Assembly: GCF_028453695.1 (NCBI RefSeq)
Contig: NC_135781.1
Location: 20,087,640 to 20,151,639, forward strand
From: Augochlora pura
Lineage: Eukaryota > Arthropoda > Insecta > Hymenoptera > Halictidae
DNA length: 64,000 bases
Direction: 5' to 3'
Shown here piece by piece: positions 11,991 to 24,420 of the stretch. The notes beneath the pieces are model-generated. The model did no database searches, was not told the DNA's origin, and was given only the letters and a program-made list of their open reading frames with translations. How positions within the stretch are numbered: position 1 is the stretch's first letter; each line of letters opens with the position of its first letter. Position numbers and translations under genes: made by a program.

Positions 11991-13100
11991 TCTGACATTT
12001 GAACTTTGGCTACCGTCGACAAATGACTTTGCTGCTTGGTGTATCACGATGACAGGGATTAGGTCTACTCACATTATTTTGCTTGAATTATCTTTTAGGT
12101 ATTTTGAAACCTTTGAGATCGTTATCTTGAGATCGAACGTGTCGTAACATGCTATAGATTTCTGAAGAATTGCGCACAAGGGCAGCACCCTCTGTGCCAC
12201 GCGGATGGAGTATATTGGTTCTTGATTCAATTGAATGACATGAACAAATCCAATGAGATTTGCGTACTATTTAGTCAATAGTATATGAACATAGTGTGCA
12301 GTAGTATGACTGAAACTTTACCTGCGTCAGTTATTTATGGTTAAGATCTATCTCACCCTAAAGAAACATCTTATGCACCACTTCTCAGCGAATTCTTTTA
12401 CAACGTAGTGTTACAATGGTGTGCAATAGCCGTCGAGTATTATTGCAGTTTAAAACGGAACTACTTCGGAATGGATATTTGATATCTGAACGAAACCATT
12501 TAATCCCTTGCACTACCATTCCTTTCGCGCTGCGTTCATTAGCACTTATTTGTCCTCAATATTTTTAATAGTAGGACCAGGCGATTTTTGTTTCTTTTAT
12601 TGTCTTTGTGTACTTTTATTTCTAGACTTTGATAAGAGAAGAATTTATCTTTATTTCGCTGTAGAAGAAATTAATAATGTTAATTTTAAAATTAAGATTA
12701 ACTGCCTCGTTATTGTAGTGCAAGGGGTTAATTGTTAATGAGAAGAAGACCAATTAGAACCGTCAACTTAGGTTCTAAATAAATAATAGCGTTGAGACTT
12801 ATTATACCAGCTAATAAGGATACGTGTTTATCGACGAGGACCAGAGATCTCCCTACGATTACGTAGAATCGTAACAATACTTTTGTTCCAGTGCACTAAA
12901 GCGCACGATTCGACAAAGTATTTCCAAGGTACATGTTCCACGAACAGTTTCGGGCAAGGCGTTGTAGCACGAAGAATAAAAAATGGATAATCGTGCTTTC
13001 AAGATTTGATCGCACCCACCGTGCTCTCTACTGAGCATAAGGATAGCAAAAATCACGAGGGCAGGGTGGGTTCGTCGGGGATCGTGTAGCAGAGCTGATA
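11991..13100. other. Mixed AT-rich stretch
   Basis: Apart from the T3 element at 12500-12731 nothing is recognised. The 76-codon frame at 12508-12738 lies wholly within that element and is not a gene. Confidence 0.45.
12500..12731. mobile_element. T3 family TTAA-flanked MITE, copy 1
   Basis: A 232-bp element running from TTAATCCCTTGCACTACC to TAGTGCAAGGGGTTAA; reversed, the right end reads TTAACCCCTTGCACTA. The inverted repeat is ~16 bases. The interior (ATTTGTCCTCAATATTTTTAA and AGAAGAATTTATCTTTA) is shared with 17750-17997 and 36136-36388, and partly with 38541-38690. CCC-type ends on TTAA fit piggyBac-derived MITEs. Confidence 0.85.
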
Positions 13101-14420
13101 AACCATCTGGTCGTGATATACATTCGATCATATAAACTTTTTTATTCCTCCGTAAAGTTTAATCCCAGTCGTTTACGAGGCACTGTCATTCCACGGACGA
13201 CATATTTCATTAAGGGTTGCGTTATAGCGGGCGATTTTCTGCCTCGGCCGTGGCTGCTCGTGGCCCATAAGCCGACGCCGGAATATCCGATAAACGTGTA
13301 CGACTTAATTAATGCTTTGTCACCCCGGTGTCTTACCACGCGTCTGGTACCGCGCGACCACGATTCGCCATCCACCGGCGATACTACCACACGCCGGTGG
13401 CAGCGGTCTAAAGCGGGCTGGACCCACGCACGCACACGCACGCTTCCTGTGCGCCGAAGGATCCCCGCGTTAAGCCCTAAATCACCGTATTAACACGTGC
13501 ACACTGGGCCGCGCGGGTCGCACGCATGAAAATGTTCGATTCCGTGATCGTGCGCGGGGTCCCATGCACGGGGTCCCCCTCCCTGTTTCTCCGCGGAGGC
13601 CCATAACGCGCGTTTACGAGCAGGCCCGGTGGTAGGGGTGATAAAAATCGAATGATTTAACTGGCGGAGGATGAATATTGTGACGGCATGGAACGGGCTA
13701 CAAGGTTTCGCGATGTGTTCCTAGGACCGATAAATTTCACGGAACGTCCCTGGTCGGGTCCTCGCTCGCCACGCTGGGCCCCTGGACCCCTTCCACCGTC
13801 GGCCAACGACGATCCGTTCGATTTTTGCCGGATCGGCCGCGCACGTTTTATGCAACCGGACAATATGGAGCGACCTCGTGGCTCGTGCGTCTTGCGTCCC
13901 GCCGGGCCCCACAGGGCCCCGCGAGGACCCGCAAGGCCCCAGCCCGTGTTCCCGCGCGCGTGTCACGTAAAACGCCGTGTGCTTTACGACCCACGGATTT
14001 TTGCAGCGTACGCAAATTAACCGCAACCACACGGATCGCCGATCGGTTCTCACCTGTGACCCAACTGACGACTCCGCGCGGTCGTGATCGATCCATTATA
14101 TTTTGCGTTGCGATTCCCGTCCGGCGCATTTTATTGCTCTAACCCTTCAGCTGCGGCTAAAAGTGCATAAAGGGTGCGTCGGTTCTTACAGAACTTTCCC
14201 GTGTTACGGTCGCGTTCATTTTATAATGGAAGCATCAAGATGGAATTATGCTCGTCTTGTTTTACTCCGCGTAATGGACCACGGTGTTCGTAATGACCGA
14301 CCATGCCTCTTAAAGCGTGCTTAATGATCTATAAAGTCGTTCAAGGCCCGCGATGATCGCGCATCCGAGCCCGTTGAAACGTTTCAGGCGGCAGTGTTTT
14401 CTGAGTCATCCTGTATAAAC
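13101..14420. other. GC/CpG-rich block 6, candidate regulatory DNA
   Basis: One of the longest GC-rich blocks. Frames of 90-126 codons occur in nearly every phase on both strands and have Arg/Pro-rich, non-conserved-looking products, as expected when stop codons are rare. A TTAATTAA core lies near 13305-13312. No splice-bounded exon with recognisable protein was found. Confidence 0.35.
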
Positions 14421-15480
14421 ATATTTCGCGGCACTGTCGCTGCGCTGAAATTTATGAGACCAATGTAGCTATCATTTAAATTTAGACGACCGCAGTATCG
14501 TTCCGAAAATGTTCTTAACGAAATCTTCCTCAAGTTATCTCCTTTGCACTCTAAGCGATTTAAGGAGATACAGACGTTTGTCTTATCAACAGAAAAGATC
14601 CCATCAAATTAACGCAATTTAGTCAACGATATCGAAATTGGAAAGCCATTATTTAACATAGAGATTACTTTTTTAACTGTTTCAGTAGCTGTAAATACTA
14701 ATAAGCTCGATTTACAAACATATGTTATATTAAAAATTACATTTTTTTACAGTCTTACAAATTGTACGATATTACAGATTGTACAACTCGTGTAGATCAT
14801 ACAATGCTTCAATATTGTACTAATGCATGGTAAGTTACTATACGTAATTAAGAAGAAGACATTTAGAATAGCGATTATTTTGAGTTTGTTAATTTTATTA
14901 ATTTCGTAAACGGTCATCAAACAATTTAATATCAATTTGTCACAAGCTCTGCTAAAACAGTTCTTGTTAAATACTGAAGTTATCATCAAAAGATTGGTTT
15001 CAAATATCACATTCAATTAGTACTAAAATTCTGGGAAAATTAGGATTCTTAAATTGAGCTGATTGCATCTTTGGATAATACAAGATTTTGACATTGGCGG
15101 ACAGGGTAACCAAGGTACTGCTATATTCCAGTAAAAAATGGACGTGTATTATGTTATAAATACTGCGAGCCTTTATCTCAAATAAACATTTTCTGCATCA
15201 ATTGCAAGATATAGAACCTCAGTGTAATATGATTTCTTTCTTTAATAATTTTAATGAATTGAAATTAATGCACGAACTTAGTTTCTTCGAATCTTTTCAC
15301 TGTGTTAAATTACAGCTACTCATTTCTTAGTAAATCACACTCAGATATAAGTCCACACGTACAATTTGTATTATTACTATTTCATTATTATTTATTTACA
15401 TTTATTTTCAAACACAATGAAACTCGCTTTCATTCGATTCAATCAATGATAAGAACTCTGGAATAGCACGCCTTTTTTAG
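14421..15480. other. AT-rich noncoding stretch
   Basis: Contains the dispersed repeat at 15060-15260. No coding signal seen; the 89-codon minus frame at 14747-15016 is unrecognised. Confidence 0.45.
15060..15260. repeat. Dispersed repeat related to 3830-3990 and 39890-39960
   Basis: The first part matches 3839-3900 (see that entry). The later part, TGCATCAATTGCAAGA then ACCTCAGTGTAA and TTTCTTTCTTTAAT, matches 39908-39958. The three places appear to share fragments of one old interspersed element without clear ends. Confidence 0.5.
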
Positions 15481-16240
15481 TTGCCCATTTCATTTGTTGG
15501 AAATTCTAATTCTACGGGTGCGCGAGGGTTGATCACGTGGTAGCTACGATTCGCGGGTCAGGGAGGGGGCAAAGTTTTCCGAGTTCCGGTCGGCGACGAA
15601 CGATAGAAACGCACCTTTTACGAGTGTTATTCGTTTAGAACGAACGACGAATTTAATTGCAGATTTTCGAGCTCGCGCGGTATCCGAGCGAGGCGGCCGG
15701 GCCGCGCGGAGAGATGGAAAACGATGCTTCTGCATATTATTGCGTGCATTCGTATGATAATTGCGGGCTTTTTAACCGTGCGGCCCCGGTCGCCGACCCG
15801 AATTCACGAGATAAAGTGAGCAACGGCGCGCACATCGGACGGCCGCGCCGCTCGTAAAAGTTTGACAATTCGAGAAATTCAAGAGCGCTGCCGCGGAATA
15901 CATTTCTGACGCGTTTCTACGTACGCTAAACGAAATCTCGGGGAATAAAATAGTTTCCCGATGAATGTGGACCGCAGAGCACGGCCGGGGCTCTTTACAT
16001 TTTGCCGGCGCGGCATCCGCGAACTAAATGTATTAATTAAAAATATTTTCCCGTGCTCCCTCTCGCGTATCCCGCCGTGTCGCGCCGGCAAACTGCCGTT
16101 TCCTTTGCGCAAGACCGTCGCGCGAGCTTTCATTTATTATTTAATTATCCGAGAATAAAATATGGAATTGTCTCCGTTATGCGACCCATCGATCCGCGCA
16201 ATACAATCGCGCGTTCCCCGGATATCGTATTCAATTAGTT
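15481..16240. other. GC/CpG-rich block 7, candidate regulatory DNA
   Basis: CpG-rich sequence with a TATTAATTAAAAATATT core at about 16030-16046 set in GC-rich flanks, a common look of developmental enhancers. No recognisable coding. Confidence 0.35.
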
Positions 16241-16990
16241 TCTCCAGCTATCGACTCAATTATTCCTTTATTAGATTCAACGAGAACTCGTTTTCGTTTT
16301 CATTCTTCAAATTTTATTGGCAAAGAATATGAATCAATTAATATTCGCCGACCTAATTGCTGTTCGATTTAACCGTACCGGCAATTGTTGTCGGAACATA
16401 TGCGATTACTTATTTTTCATTACCCGCGGCCGAAGTTATGATTTAACCAAATGTTTAAATTGGTCATTTACAGTTATATTGATGAAGTAATGGAGTCCGT
16501 GACTGCATAAAATTCTAACGTACTGCTTCCAACAAAATTTCCGGTAAACATTATTGTCATTTATAGATGGTTCTAAAGTCAGTCAGTTTAACTACCCTTT
16601 TTTTGAGAATATGTTACGCAGTGTTTATCATAGCTCCCTCATAAATCAATATAGTCGAATGTTTCATAAATAAAGAATAGATAGCAGTACTCGTATCGAT
16701 CACAGAATGACTGAACAGTATTTTCAGAAGGTCATTGACATTTTTCGTGTGTTTAATTTCTGATTATATTCACTTGTATGACATCTTATAATAAAAATTA
16801 TGCTTTCCATTATCAGTGGCCCTGTTATTTTTACAGATCACTTGCAATATCCTTGTTTATTTCAATTTTAAAGTCAACTGACTTACATTTATTAACCTAT
16901 TAATCGTCTATGTCGCCCTACGCTTATCAATTTCTTCATCAATGTAATTGTAGCAGTTCTTGTTTCCTTCAATAATTTAAATTTGGACAG
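16241..16990. other. AT-rich noncoding stretch
   Basis: I see no repeat, RNA or coding feature here. Confidence 0.4.
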
Positions 16991-17680
16991 AGTTGCAGCT
17001 ATTACACCTGCATCAATATAGATCTTCAGAGACGGCGTCTAAAAATAGAAGAACGAATTTTCACCCCGTGGAACGTTAGAGGGTTAATAATATCTGACTC
17101 GGCGAGCTTTGACGGACGAGCCAAACATGATTTCCACGAGGCGCCTATCGATCTGTAGAATTTTCGCTTTAAGTACTTCTGCGAGGTAACCTCGTTGTCT
17201 CTCCGCCGACCCGGCCGGCCCACGACTCTTACGCTGATGAAGGGCTCCGCCTAATGAAAGGGTTGTGTGTTTGATACCCTTAAGAATTGAATTACAGCGG
17301 GACGGGCGCCGGAACCGGTAGCCATTTCGGAAAGAATAGAATCTGCGCTGGCCGGAGCGGATTTATCCTTTTACCCGTATCGTGATCTCTCATCGACCGT
17401 ATACGCTGCCCGGTGTCTTTTATTTAACGACCGCTTATTTATACGGAAATAAAAGATGAAAGGAAAACGCTGTTCGCCTGGATCAACCCAGGAAAGGTCA
17501 GGGGAAGTATTAAACGACCCGGGGAGATTCGTAAAAATGGTCATTCGGAGAAATCGAGTTAGTCTTGCCCTATATTCTGATAAAAAAAGCACCACCATTT
17601 TAGGAGCGATCGGGAGGTTCCCGTACTTACTTCTATTTTTCGTTACTACCTTTGACATTCTCGGTGCTTGAGGAAATTTA
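16991..17680. other. GC-rich block 8, candidate regulatory DNA
   Basis: CpG-rich, with overlapping unrecognised frames on both strands (for example 17371-17658 minus and 17456-17671 plus). A lone AGAGGGTTAA near 17068-17077 could be the end of a TTAA-type element, but no partner end was found. Confidence 0.3.
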
Positions 17681-19020
17681 AAACGACGTTTGAAATACTT
17701 AAAATGCTAGAAAATAGTTGAAAGAATTCTTTACTCGAATGAAATACTTTTAACCCTTTACACTACGATTCTTTTCACGGTGCGTTGACTATCACTTATT
17801 TATCTCTAATATTTTTAATCAAAGGATCAGACAATTTTTGTTCCTTTTGCTGACTTTATGGACTTTTGTTTCTAAGCTTTAATAACAGAAGAATTTATCT
17901 TTACTTCGATGTAAAAGAAATTGATAATATTCATATTTATTAGATCTTGCATGGAATCTGTATCACGAGACTGACTCGTAATAGTGCAAGGGGTTGATAT
18001 TCTAAATATCTTTGTGGTAATTTTTGACCTATTCACGTACAGACATATGTACTTCAAATACTTGACGACATACGTTTTTTAAAGGTAATTGTTCATAGTC
18101 TTTCTCCAGTTACATGTAAAGACTGTGGATTAAGCAATGGATAGTATTAATATAATTGGACATACATAATTGTTTTAGCCAAATTGATGTACTGAATATA
18201 TTAATCATTTATAATATTTATATACGTAATTAAGGGGCAGCAGAGGGGGTATTCAGCCGAAAATCAAATATTAGTAATTAACTGGCAATAATTACAATAG
18301 CAGTAATTAAATTAAGTAAAAATTAACTTTGAGAATAGAATGCAAATGAGCGAATCTTCAATAACATCAGACAAAACGTATTCATTAGTATCAGGAAAAA
18401 AATATCGGTAAAGTAATAAGCGCGCCCGGAAAATATTTAAATTAATATCGAGAACAAGATTATTTTACAAAGTATTAATATTAATTAATATTAAAATCAA
18501 AATAACTCGAACATAATAGAAGTTTTCGAGTTGAAATTTTTACTACGACTTATATACGTGATATTGGAAAAAAATGTGTGAATTTTGCAATCCGATAATT
18601 TTTTCAGAAAAAAGTTTTTCTTTAATCTTATATATTTTCAAAATTTTACTTGGAAAATTACTATTTTCAGCTGAAAGTTCCACTAAAATTCTGGCTTGTG
18701 TTTCTCTTGAAAATGAACAGCTGGAAGTCTAAGGAGTTTGTTAGCAATTATTCTATTATAAAATACTATGTTGGTATGAAATTTTATTACACAGATCCTG
18801 AAGTGTTATTTTTCATTAAAACATATTTGAAACAAATTCTGAACAGTATATTTCCTTCCACACAAGTTTCGTAAATCAAACGTGCGGAATATAAAACTGA
18901 AAAGTCGAGTACAAAACAATGTAATATAGAACTGACACGTTCGCAGGGCTGCATTTATCACTGCGTAATTGTAACACATTTCAATCTACTGACAACTTTG
19001 AAATGACTCGTTAACGTGTG
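17681..19020. other. AT-rich noncoding stretch
   Basis: Contains the T3 copy at 17750-17997. The rest (18000-19020) has no recognisable element; the 74-codon frame at 18650-18874 is unrecognised. Confidence 0.4.
17750..17997. mobile_element. T3 family TTAA-flanked MITE, copy 2
   Basis: A 248-bp element from TTAACCCTTTACACTACG to ATAGTGCAAGGGGTTGA (the right TTAA has decayed to TTGA). The right part contains CACGAGACTGACTCGTAAT, a segment shared with 36349-36371 and with the T4 family, so T3 and T4 are related. Confidence 0.8.
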
Positions 19021-20000
19021 TACCATTAACTGCGACAGAAGTATGTCCATGAAACCGTATCAAAGGAACCCAGGCAAAAGTAACCATTGGTTCAAGCGAT
19101 CGAACAGCGGCGCGTCACCTTAATTCGTTCGGCAAAGAACAAATCGCTTAGCAACGAGTCGTCGGTGGTTGGTAAAACGATAACGTTCGCCGGCGTCGTC
19201 TGCAGAATTTTCGGCTTTCCATTGAAGATTCACGGTTTTTCCTGTGACGGGATCACGTCTCTGCGCCGGGATGTGTCTACAGTGCAGCGGGGCGTGCGCA
19301 TGGATCATTCAACGTCCAACGAGACACGAAACCCGAGTCACGTCAGGAGTTTAAACACGATTCCGCCGCGGGTACGTTCGTATTTGAAATGTAAAGCCCG
19401 GCGATAAAATTGAACTGATTTTTGTACGTCAGCTTTTCTGCTTTTCATACAATTTTCAACGCAGACACGCGGACAAGGGCGCCGCGCCGCGCCACGTTCG
19501 CTGCCGCGAAAGGAGCCGCGCGCGTAAATCGGGTTAACCCTGATCCAAGCATTCATTTTGTAACACCGGGCCCCACAATATTGCACGGGGGAGCCAACCC
19601 GATTGAAAATTTCCCAGATTACAACCGGCCGATCCGGGACTGATTGCTGTAATAAACAACTCGAATGCGTTCTGCGGCCGATAGCGCGATCGCCCGAGAC
19701 AAAAGCAGTTAAATAAGAGGCCACGCACAGTGGCCGATCGACTTCTTCCAACTTCCATCCCGATACTTTCATCTCCTGATATAATTTCGTCTGTGGTTGC
19801 CCCGTTGATTGCCACCCGGGCTGCCCATCGAACTTCGATCGTTCGACCGCGATCACCTCCCGCGAAATTACGCTTCTATCATCTGACGTGTCAATCGTGC
19901 GTAACATTCGTCCGCGTTCCTCCGTGGGCGTGGTTTAAATCGTAATTTTCGGCATTTTTATTCGCTGTCCCGCAAACGTCGCTCGAATTAATTACCTTCT
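19021..20000. other. GC/CpG-rich block 9, candidate regulatory DNA
   Basis: CpG-rich. The 189-codon minus frame at 19338-19907 is the longest in the block, but it overlaps frames of 73-106 codons on the opposite strand and another minus phase and shows no domain, so I do not call it. An AATTAATTACC core lies near 19985-19995. Confidence 0.35.
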
Positions 20001-20130
20001 GAGTAATACCGAAATTGGCTTTGTTTTTCGGTATAGTTTCTTCACATTTCTGTTATATTCCACTTATGCCGTAAGATTCCACGATTTAAAACTTTCTGCC
20101 CGATTCTTCGGTTGGAAGACGAAACTTCAA
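20001..20130. other. AT-rich spacer
   Basis: Short AT-rich DNA between GC block 9 and the foldback element. Nothing recognised. Confidence 0.4.
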
Positions 20131-21078
20131 TGCATAGGATAGTCTACGCAACTTGTGCACCTTCAATAACTTCTAAAATATTTGTTGCAATCAAAAATTT
20201 GTTTACAATAGTTGTACAATTTAGAGAAGTATATTATATAGTCCATTTATTTTTTTATGAGTGAAGGTATTTCAGAGATTTGAAGGTCGATTTTATTTTT
20301 TTTCAATCTCTTAGGCACGGTTGGATTTTGCGCAAATAAAGTTTTTCATAACTAAATTACCATTTGTCTTAATATATATTATTTCCGTATATATAGTATT
20401 AATTTCATATTCTTTTTTTAGTGTATTGTACATACACAGTTTCACTTTAATCGTTTACTTTAATAATTGATAAAACAATTGAGTAAAGCACGAAACATTC
20501 ACGAAAGCCACTATAGTAGCGTGTCATGCCTAAGAGGTAATAGGATACTATGCTTTTTATATCAAAATGTAGAATAATATAGAAGTCTATGTAATAAAGT
20601 GTTGATCTTTATTAGACCTAAACCTAATAACTAGTGCAGTAACAACTAGTAATCATTTTCCTTCTTGAAAAATATTTTCACGTATTATCAAGTGAGAGAT
20701 TCAACCTTGTCGCAAATTTCCACAATGTGACGAAAATTATTATTACGCAGTGAAAATTTTCGAGAAATAAAGTATAATTACTTATTGGCTATTAGGTTTG
20801 GGGCTAATGAAGATCAATATTGTTTTACTCAGAATGTGATATTCTTTGATATTTTGATATAAACAATAATAGTATTCTATTTAAAGAAAGAAGAAAATAA
20901 AATTGACCTTCAAATCTCCGACACGTCTCGCATAACCTATAGAATAACCTATAGAAAAATAAATGCGCTACATAATGTATTTCTTTAAATCATGAAACTT
21001 TTATATACAACATTTTCTCAGATAATACATATTTTGGATGTTATAGGAAATGCCAAGTTGCGTGGACCACCCTGTATA
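20131..21078. mobile_element. Foldback (long inverted repeat) element, copy 1, with a nested T1 MITE
   Basis: The right end reads GTTGCGTGGACCACCCTGTATA; its reverse complement, read inward, matches the sequence from 20131 (AGTCTACGCAACTTG) through to near the middle. Examples are AGATTTGAAGGTCGATTTTA at 20275-20294 against its inverse near 20909-20925, and AGACCTAAACCTAATA near 20622 against its inverse near 20790. Arms are about 300 bp with a centre near 20690-20740, so nearly the whole element folds on itself. The left arm is interrupted at 20303-20540 by a T1 element. TA-type ends suggest a Tc1/mariner-like or similar DNA transposon; the superfamily is not proven. No transposase is present. 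Confidence 0.8.
20303..20540. mobile_element. T1 family MITE, copy 2, nested in a foldback arm
   Basis: From TCAA-TCTCTTAGGCACGG to CATGCCTAAGAGG-TAA, 238 bp, with the same interior as 2314-2578 and 45617-45848. Outside it the foldback arm resumes (TAGGATACTATG). The uninterrupted opposite arm reads, when reversed, TTCTTTAAATAGAATACT at the matching point, so the insertion point is exactly TTAA. Both flanking TTAA copies have since mutated (TCAA, GTAA). Confidence 0.85.
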
Positions 21079-22130
21079 TCCGAAACGTTATTTTTTCCTC
21101 TTAGGTGGAAAATTAATTGCATTCTTCTGATATCAATATTTGATCATTAGTGTAAATGGTGGAATATGAGAAACAATCACTTCCTTTGGTTTCAAATAAG
21201 TTTTCAAGTAAGTTTTGAAGACGAGAAACTTCCAATCATCGTTGTAGTACGTATCTTTATTTATTTATTTCTCATTAACATTGATAAACAATTCTTAAGG
21301 CGGAAGCTTCAAGTAAACCGTTAAATTAAAAATGATTCTTGCAATTCTTTTGCAGTGTAACACATTGACGATTTTTTTTTATATTCCATACATATTCTTT
21401 GATTTTTAAGATACATAGACTGTTCTCGTTAAATCTTATCGATTTTACTGAAATTATAAATTTTTTTCCAAAATTGTTACCTCTCGGTGTGGCATTTAGT
21501 ATAATTTTCCTTTGATTTGGAACAAAAAATAGAACAGACATTTCTTCATAATAGAATTTCACATTGTATAAAGTTAGAACCTGTTTAAAAATGTACAAAA
21601 GGTTCCATTAATGTTTTACGTTATATAAAGATATCCGAATATCATTCCGAATATAACTGTTCATTTAAGATTGTTACTTTAAGGTATTTAAGGAAGGAAC
21701 GTAATTTAATTAACAATGATAACTTGCTAGTATTTAAAAACTGGCGAACAGTAGAAATAGAGTAGTAATTAGAACAAAACGCAGAAGTATGAAGCACAAA
21801 CTAATTGTAACTATTGATGTCATATAGACATTAACATATTAACAGTCATGTGGATCATATTTGGATGACACAGCCCTCCTCCATTTCTAAAAATATATTT
21901 CTACCATGAAATATGGTATTTCATAACCATAGCAGGTAGTGAAGGTTCTGAGTATACACATACACATAATGTAGAAGTAACATTAAGAAACAGTTCAGCA
22001 ATGATTAGTGATGGTTATAGCGATAATGATAATAATAATTATAATGATAATAGTATATAATTAGAATCAAATTAGCGTGATAGGACGTAGCATTGATAAA
22101 TATTAACTCCGTAATTACAGTCCTATTAAC
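21079..22130. other. AT-rich noncoding stretch
   Basis: No element recognised. A TAAT/GATAAT-rich patch lies at 22015-22062. The 90-codon minus frame at 21326-21598 is unrecognised. Confidence 0.4.
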
Positions 22131-22980
22131 GAAATTACTTTGACTTTGTGGGACTATAGATCGTAACGCTACCTACGGCAGTGATCGCGTCACTGTTTCA
22201 GTATCGCGGAAGCACGGCCACGTGAACGAAGCAAAAATACCCCCTAATCGTTAAAGACGCGGATCGTGAGTCGCCTCGAACACGAGCGTTGTTTCTTCTG
22301 GAAATTGTCCGGCTCGGTCAGTAGCTTTCCTACGAGAACGATACCGAGTGCCGTAGGAAAGCCGGTCTCGATTTATGCCATAAACGCAACAGCTTTTAAT
22401 CCGTCCCTAATTCACGGCCGACCATTAGAAGCGTTAACGGGCCAACAGCTCGGCGTCGTTATGTCATTAAAAAGCTGTTACGTCACGGGGGCCGGCCAGT
22501 TTCGAAGCCGCGGAGCAATTACGCTCGGCGCGAAACCGCGACGATAATACGCGATCAGCTTTCGAGTTTTCAATGATCCGGAGATTACAGTGATCTCGGA
22601 CGGCTACACGATCGATTCCTACGCGTTCCGGGCGCGTACACCGATTCCGTTCCACGAAGCAGCCGCTCGCGCTCGGAAGCTTATAAATTCTCATTATCTA
22701 GCTCGCGCGGCTCTAAATGAGGAATCGCCGAAGGGGGAATCGCCGCGCCGTTTTCGTCCCGGGTACGTGCGCTCCTGCGCTCACCTGACAGACCCCGCAT
22801 TATATCGCAATCATCCGGCTACCTAGATTGTTTCGTAAATGGATCACAAGCCGCTTAGGAGAGCAACGATCTGCCGGACAACCGGCTGTCAGTTGACGTC
22901 GCTTCCATTTGACACGCGGCGCACAGTAAGGAAGAGATTTGGGAGCAACAATCGAATTTCGGATCCTTGCAAATTATTCT
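22131..22980. other. GC/CpG-rich block 10, candidate regulatory DNA
   Basis: CpG-rich with overlapping unrecognised frames on both strands. No coding or RNA feature supported. Confidence 0.35.
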
Positions 22981-23031
22981 TACGTAAGATCATCATTTTC
23001 CAGAATAATAGCATCGAAACTGAAATGATAT

Positions 23032-23279
23032 CTAACCTCTTGCCGTACCATTTTCTTCATAGTTACAATGGTAAGTACCTTTTTGGGTATAATAATTTCT
23101 TAGGAGGAAAAGAAAAATATTTATTGTGTGTCTACATTTACTAGAGTGATTAAGTATTGATTGCAAGAGAACATAATTTTAATCCGATTTAAAAGGAAGG
23201 AACAATAGTCATACTTAACAGGATATTAACATAAATCTCCGTCACGAGTCTGACTCGTTAAAATACGGCAAAGGGTTAA
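23032..23279. mobile_element. T4 family TTAA-flanked MITE, copy 1
   Basis: A 248-bp element from CTAA-CCTCTTGCCGTACC to AATACGGCAAAGGG-TTAA; the right end reversed is TTAACCCTTTGCCGTATT, matching the left for ~15 bases. The right subterminal part TCACGAGTCTGACTCGTTAA is shared with the T3 family, and the whole is shared in inverse orientation with 44946-45195. No transposase. Confidence 0.8.
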
Positions 23280-24420
23280 CTGTGTACAGTGGTACGAATA
23301 ATTAACTCAAAGTGTCCTTTACAGTTTTTCTGATATTTAAACAAAAAATTAATAAAACTGCATATTTATATTTTTCTGTATTATAATTAATAAGTAATAG
23401 AAATATGTAAATGTAGCTTTCTTATATTTGCTTAAATATTAGAAAAAATGTAGAAGTTACTTTGAGTTTATAATTATTCACAGTGTTGTCGGTGATCTTC
23501 CGTAAATGAAAAACTAAATTTAACAAAACATTATATTTGTGTAATATTATAGAGGGAATAATAAAAAGTAAAGATACACAAACATGATATTTTGTTAGTT
23601 TTCGTTTAAGTATCAGTAACAATGTAAAGACTACTTATAAGGAGATTGTGGATTTTTATACACTCATGGTATGTGCAGTGTTAAATTAACACGGGTTAGT
23701 GGCATGTTTCTTTCCTTTTCATGAGTTATCTCTTAGTGGTCCACGGAAATGTTTCTTTTAATATTAATTTTAATAAAATAACTTGTGAAAATAATTGCAA
23801 AAGTTTCTTCATAAATATATGTAAATAATTTCGCGAATAGAGCTGTTAATGGTCTCGAGCGTTGTCAATTGTATAGTTGCTAACAGCTCTGATCTTTGAA
23901 AGATAAATATGTGTCTTTTACATAAAGAAAACTCAATTTTTATTCAAAAGATTTTAAAGATATTTTAAGAAACACTTGATGGAAGTTATCCAAAAGTACT
24001 ATTTCAAATGACTAATAATTTGAAATAGTAAGAAAATGATATATTATATAATAGGAATAAAAGTCGAAATGAATATAATTATTACGATTTCATCATTGAT
24101 AGAGACAAATATAATAATAAAACTTGCTATATCTCAAGTAAACGTTTAAATAAACAGGAAAATTATTATTATTTCATAAGCTGTAGAGTGAGCTAGAATT
24201 TTGATTCGACACAGAGACTCAATCATCTTCAAACGCTTGAAACATCTAATTGACAAATCATTCTAATAGCCACTTAATTTGTTCTAATCAACAGATGGCA
24301 CATTATTTTACATTTGGTAAAAAAATGTTGACAGTATTTGCTTATCTACTTTCCAATTCAAATTAACGCTGAGACCATTTATTTACCAAGCATCCGTACA
24401 ATTTTAATCAAATATTTCCT
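23280..24420. other. AT-rich noncoding stretch
   Basis: Strongly AT-rich with nothing recognised. A TTAAATTAACACGGGTTAG near 23684-23702 could be a decayed TTAA-type end, but no partner was found. Confidence 0.4.

Noticed and set aside
19338..19907. 189-codon minus-strand open frame
   Set aside because: It lies in CpG-rich DNA with overlapping frames in other phases and on the other strand, and its product shows no recognisable domain or compositional sign of coding.
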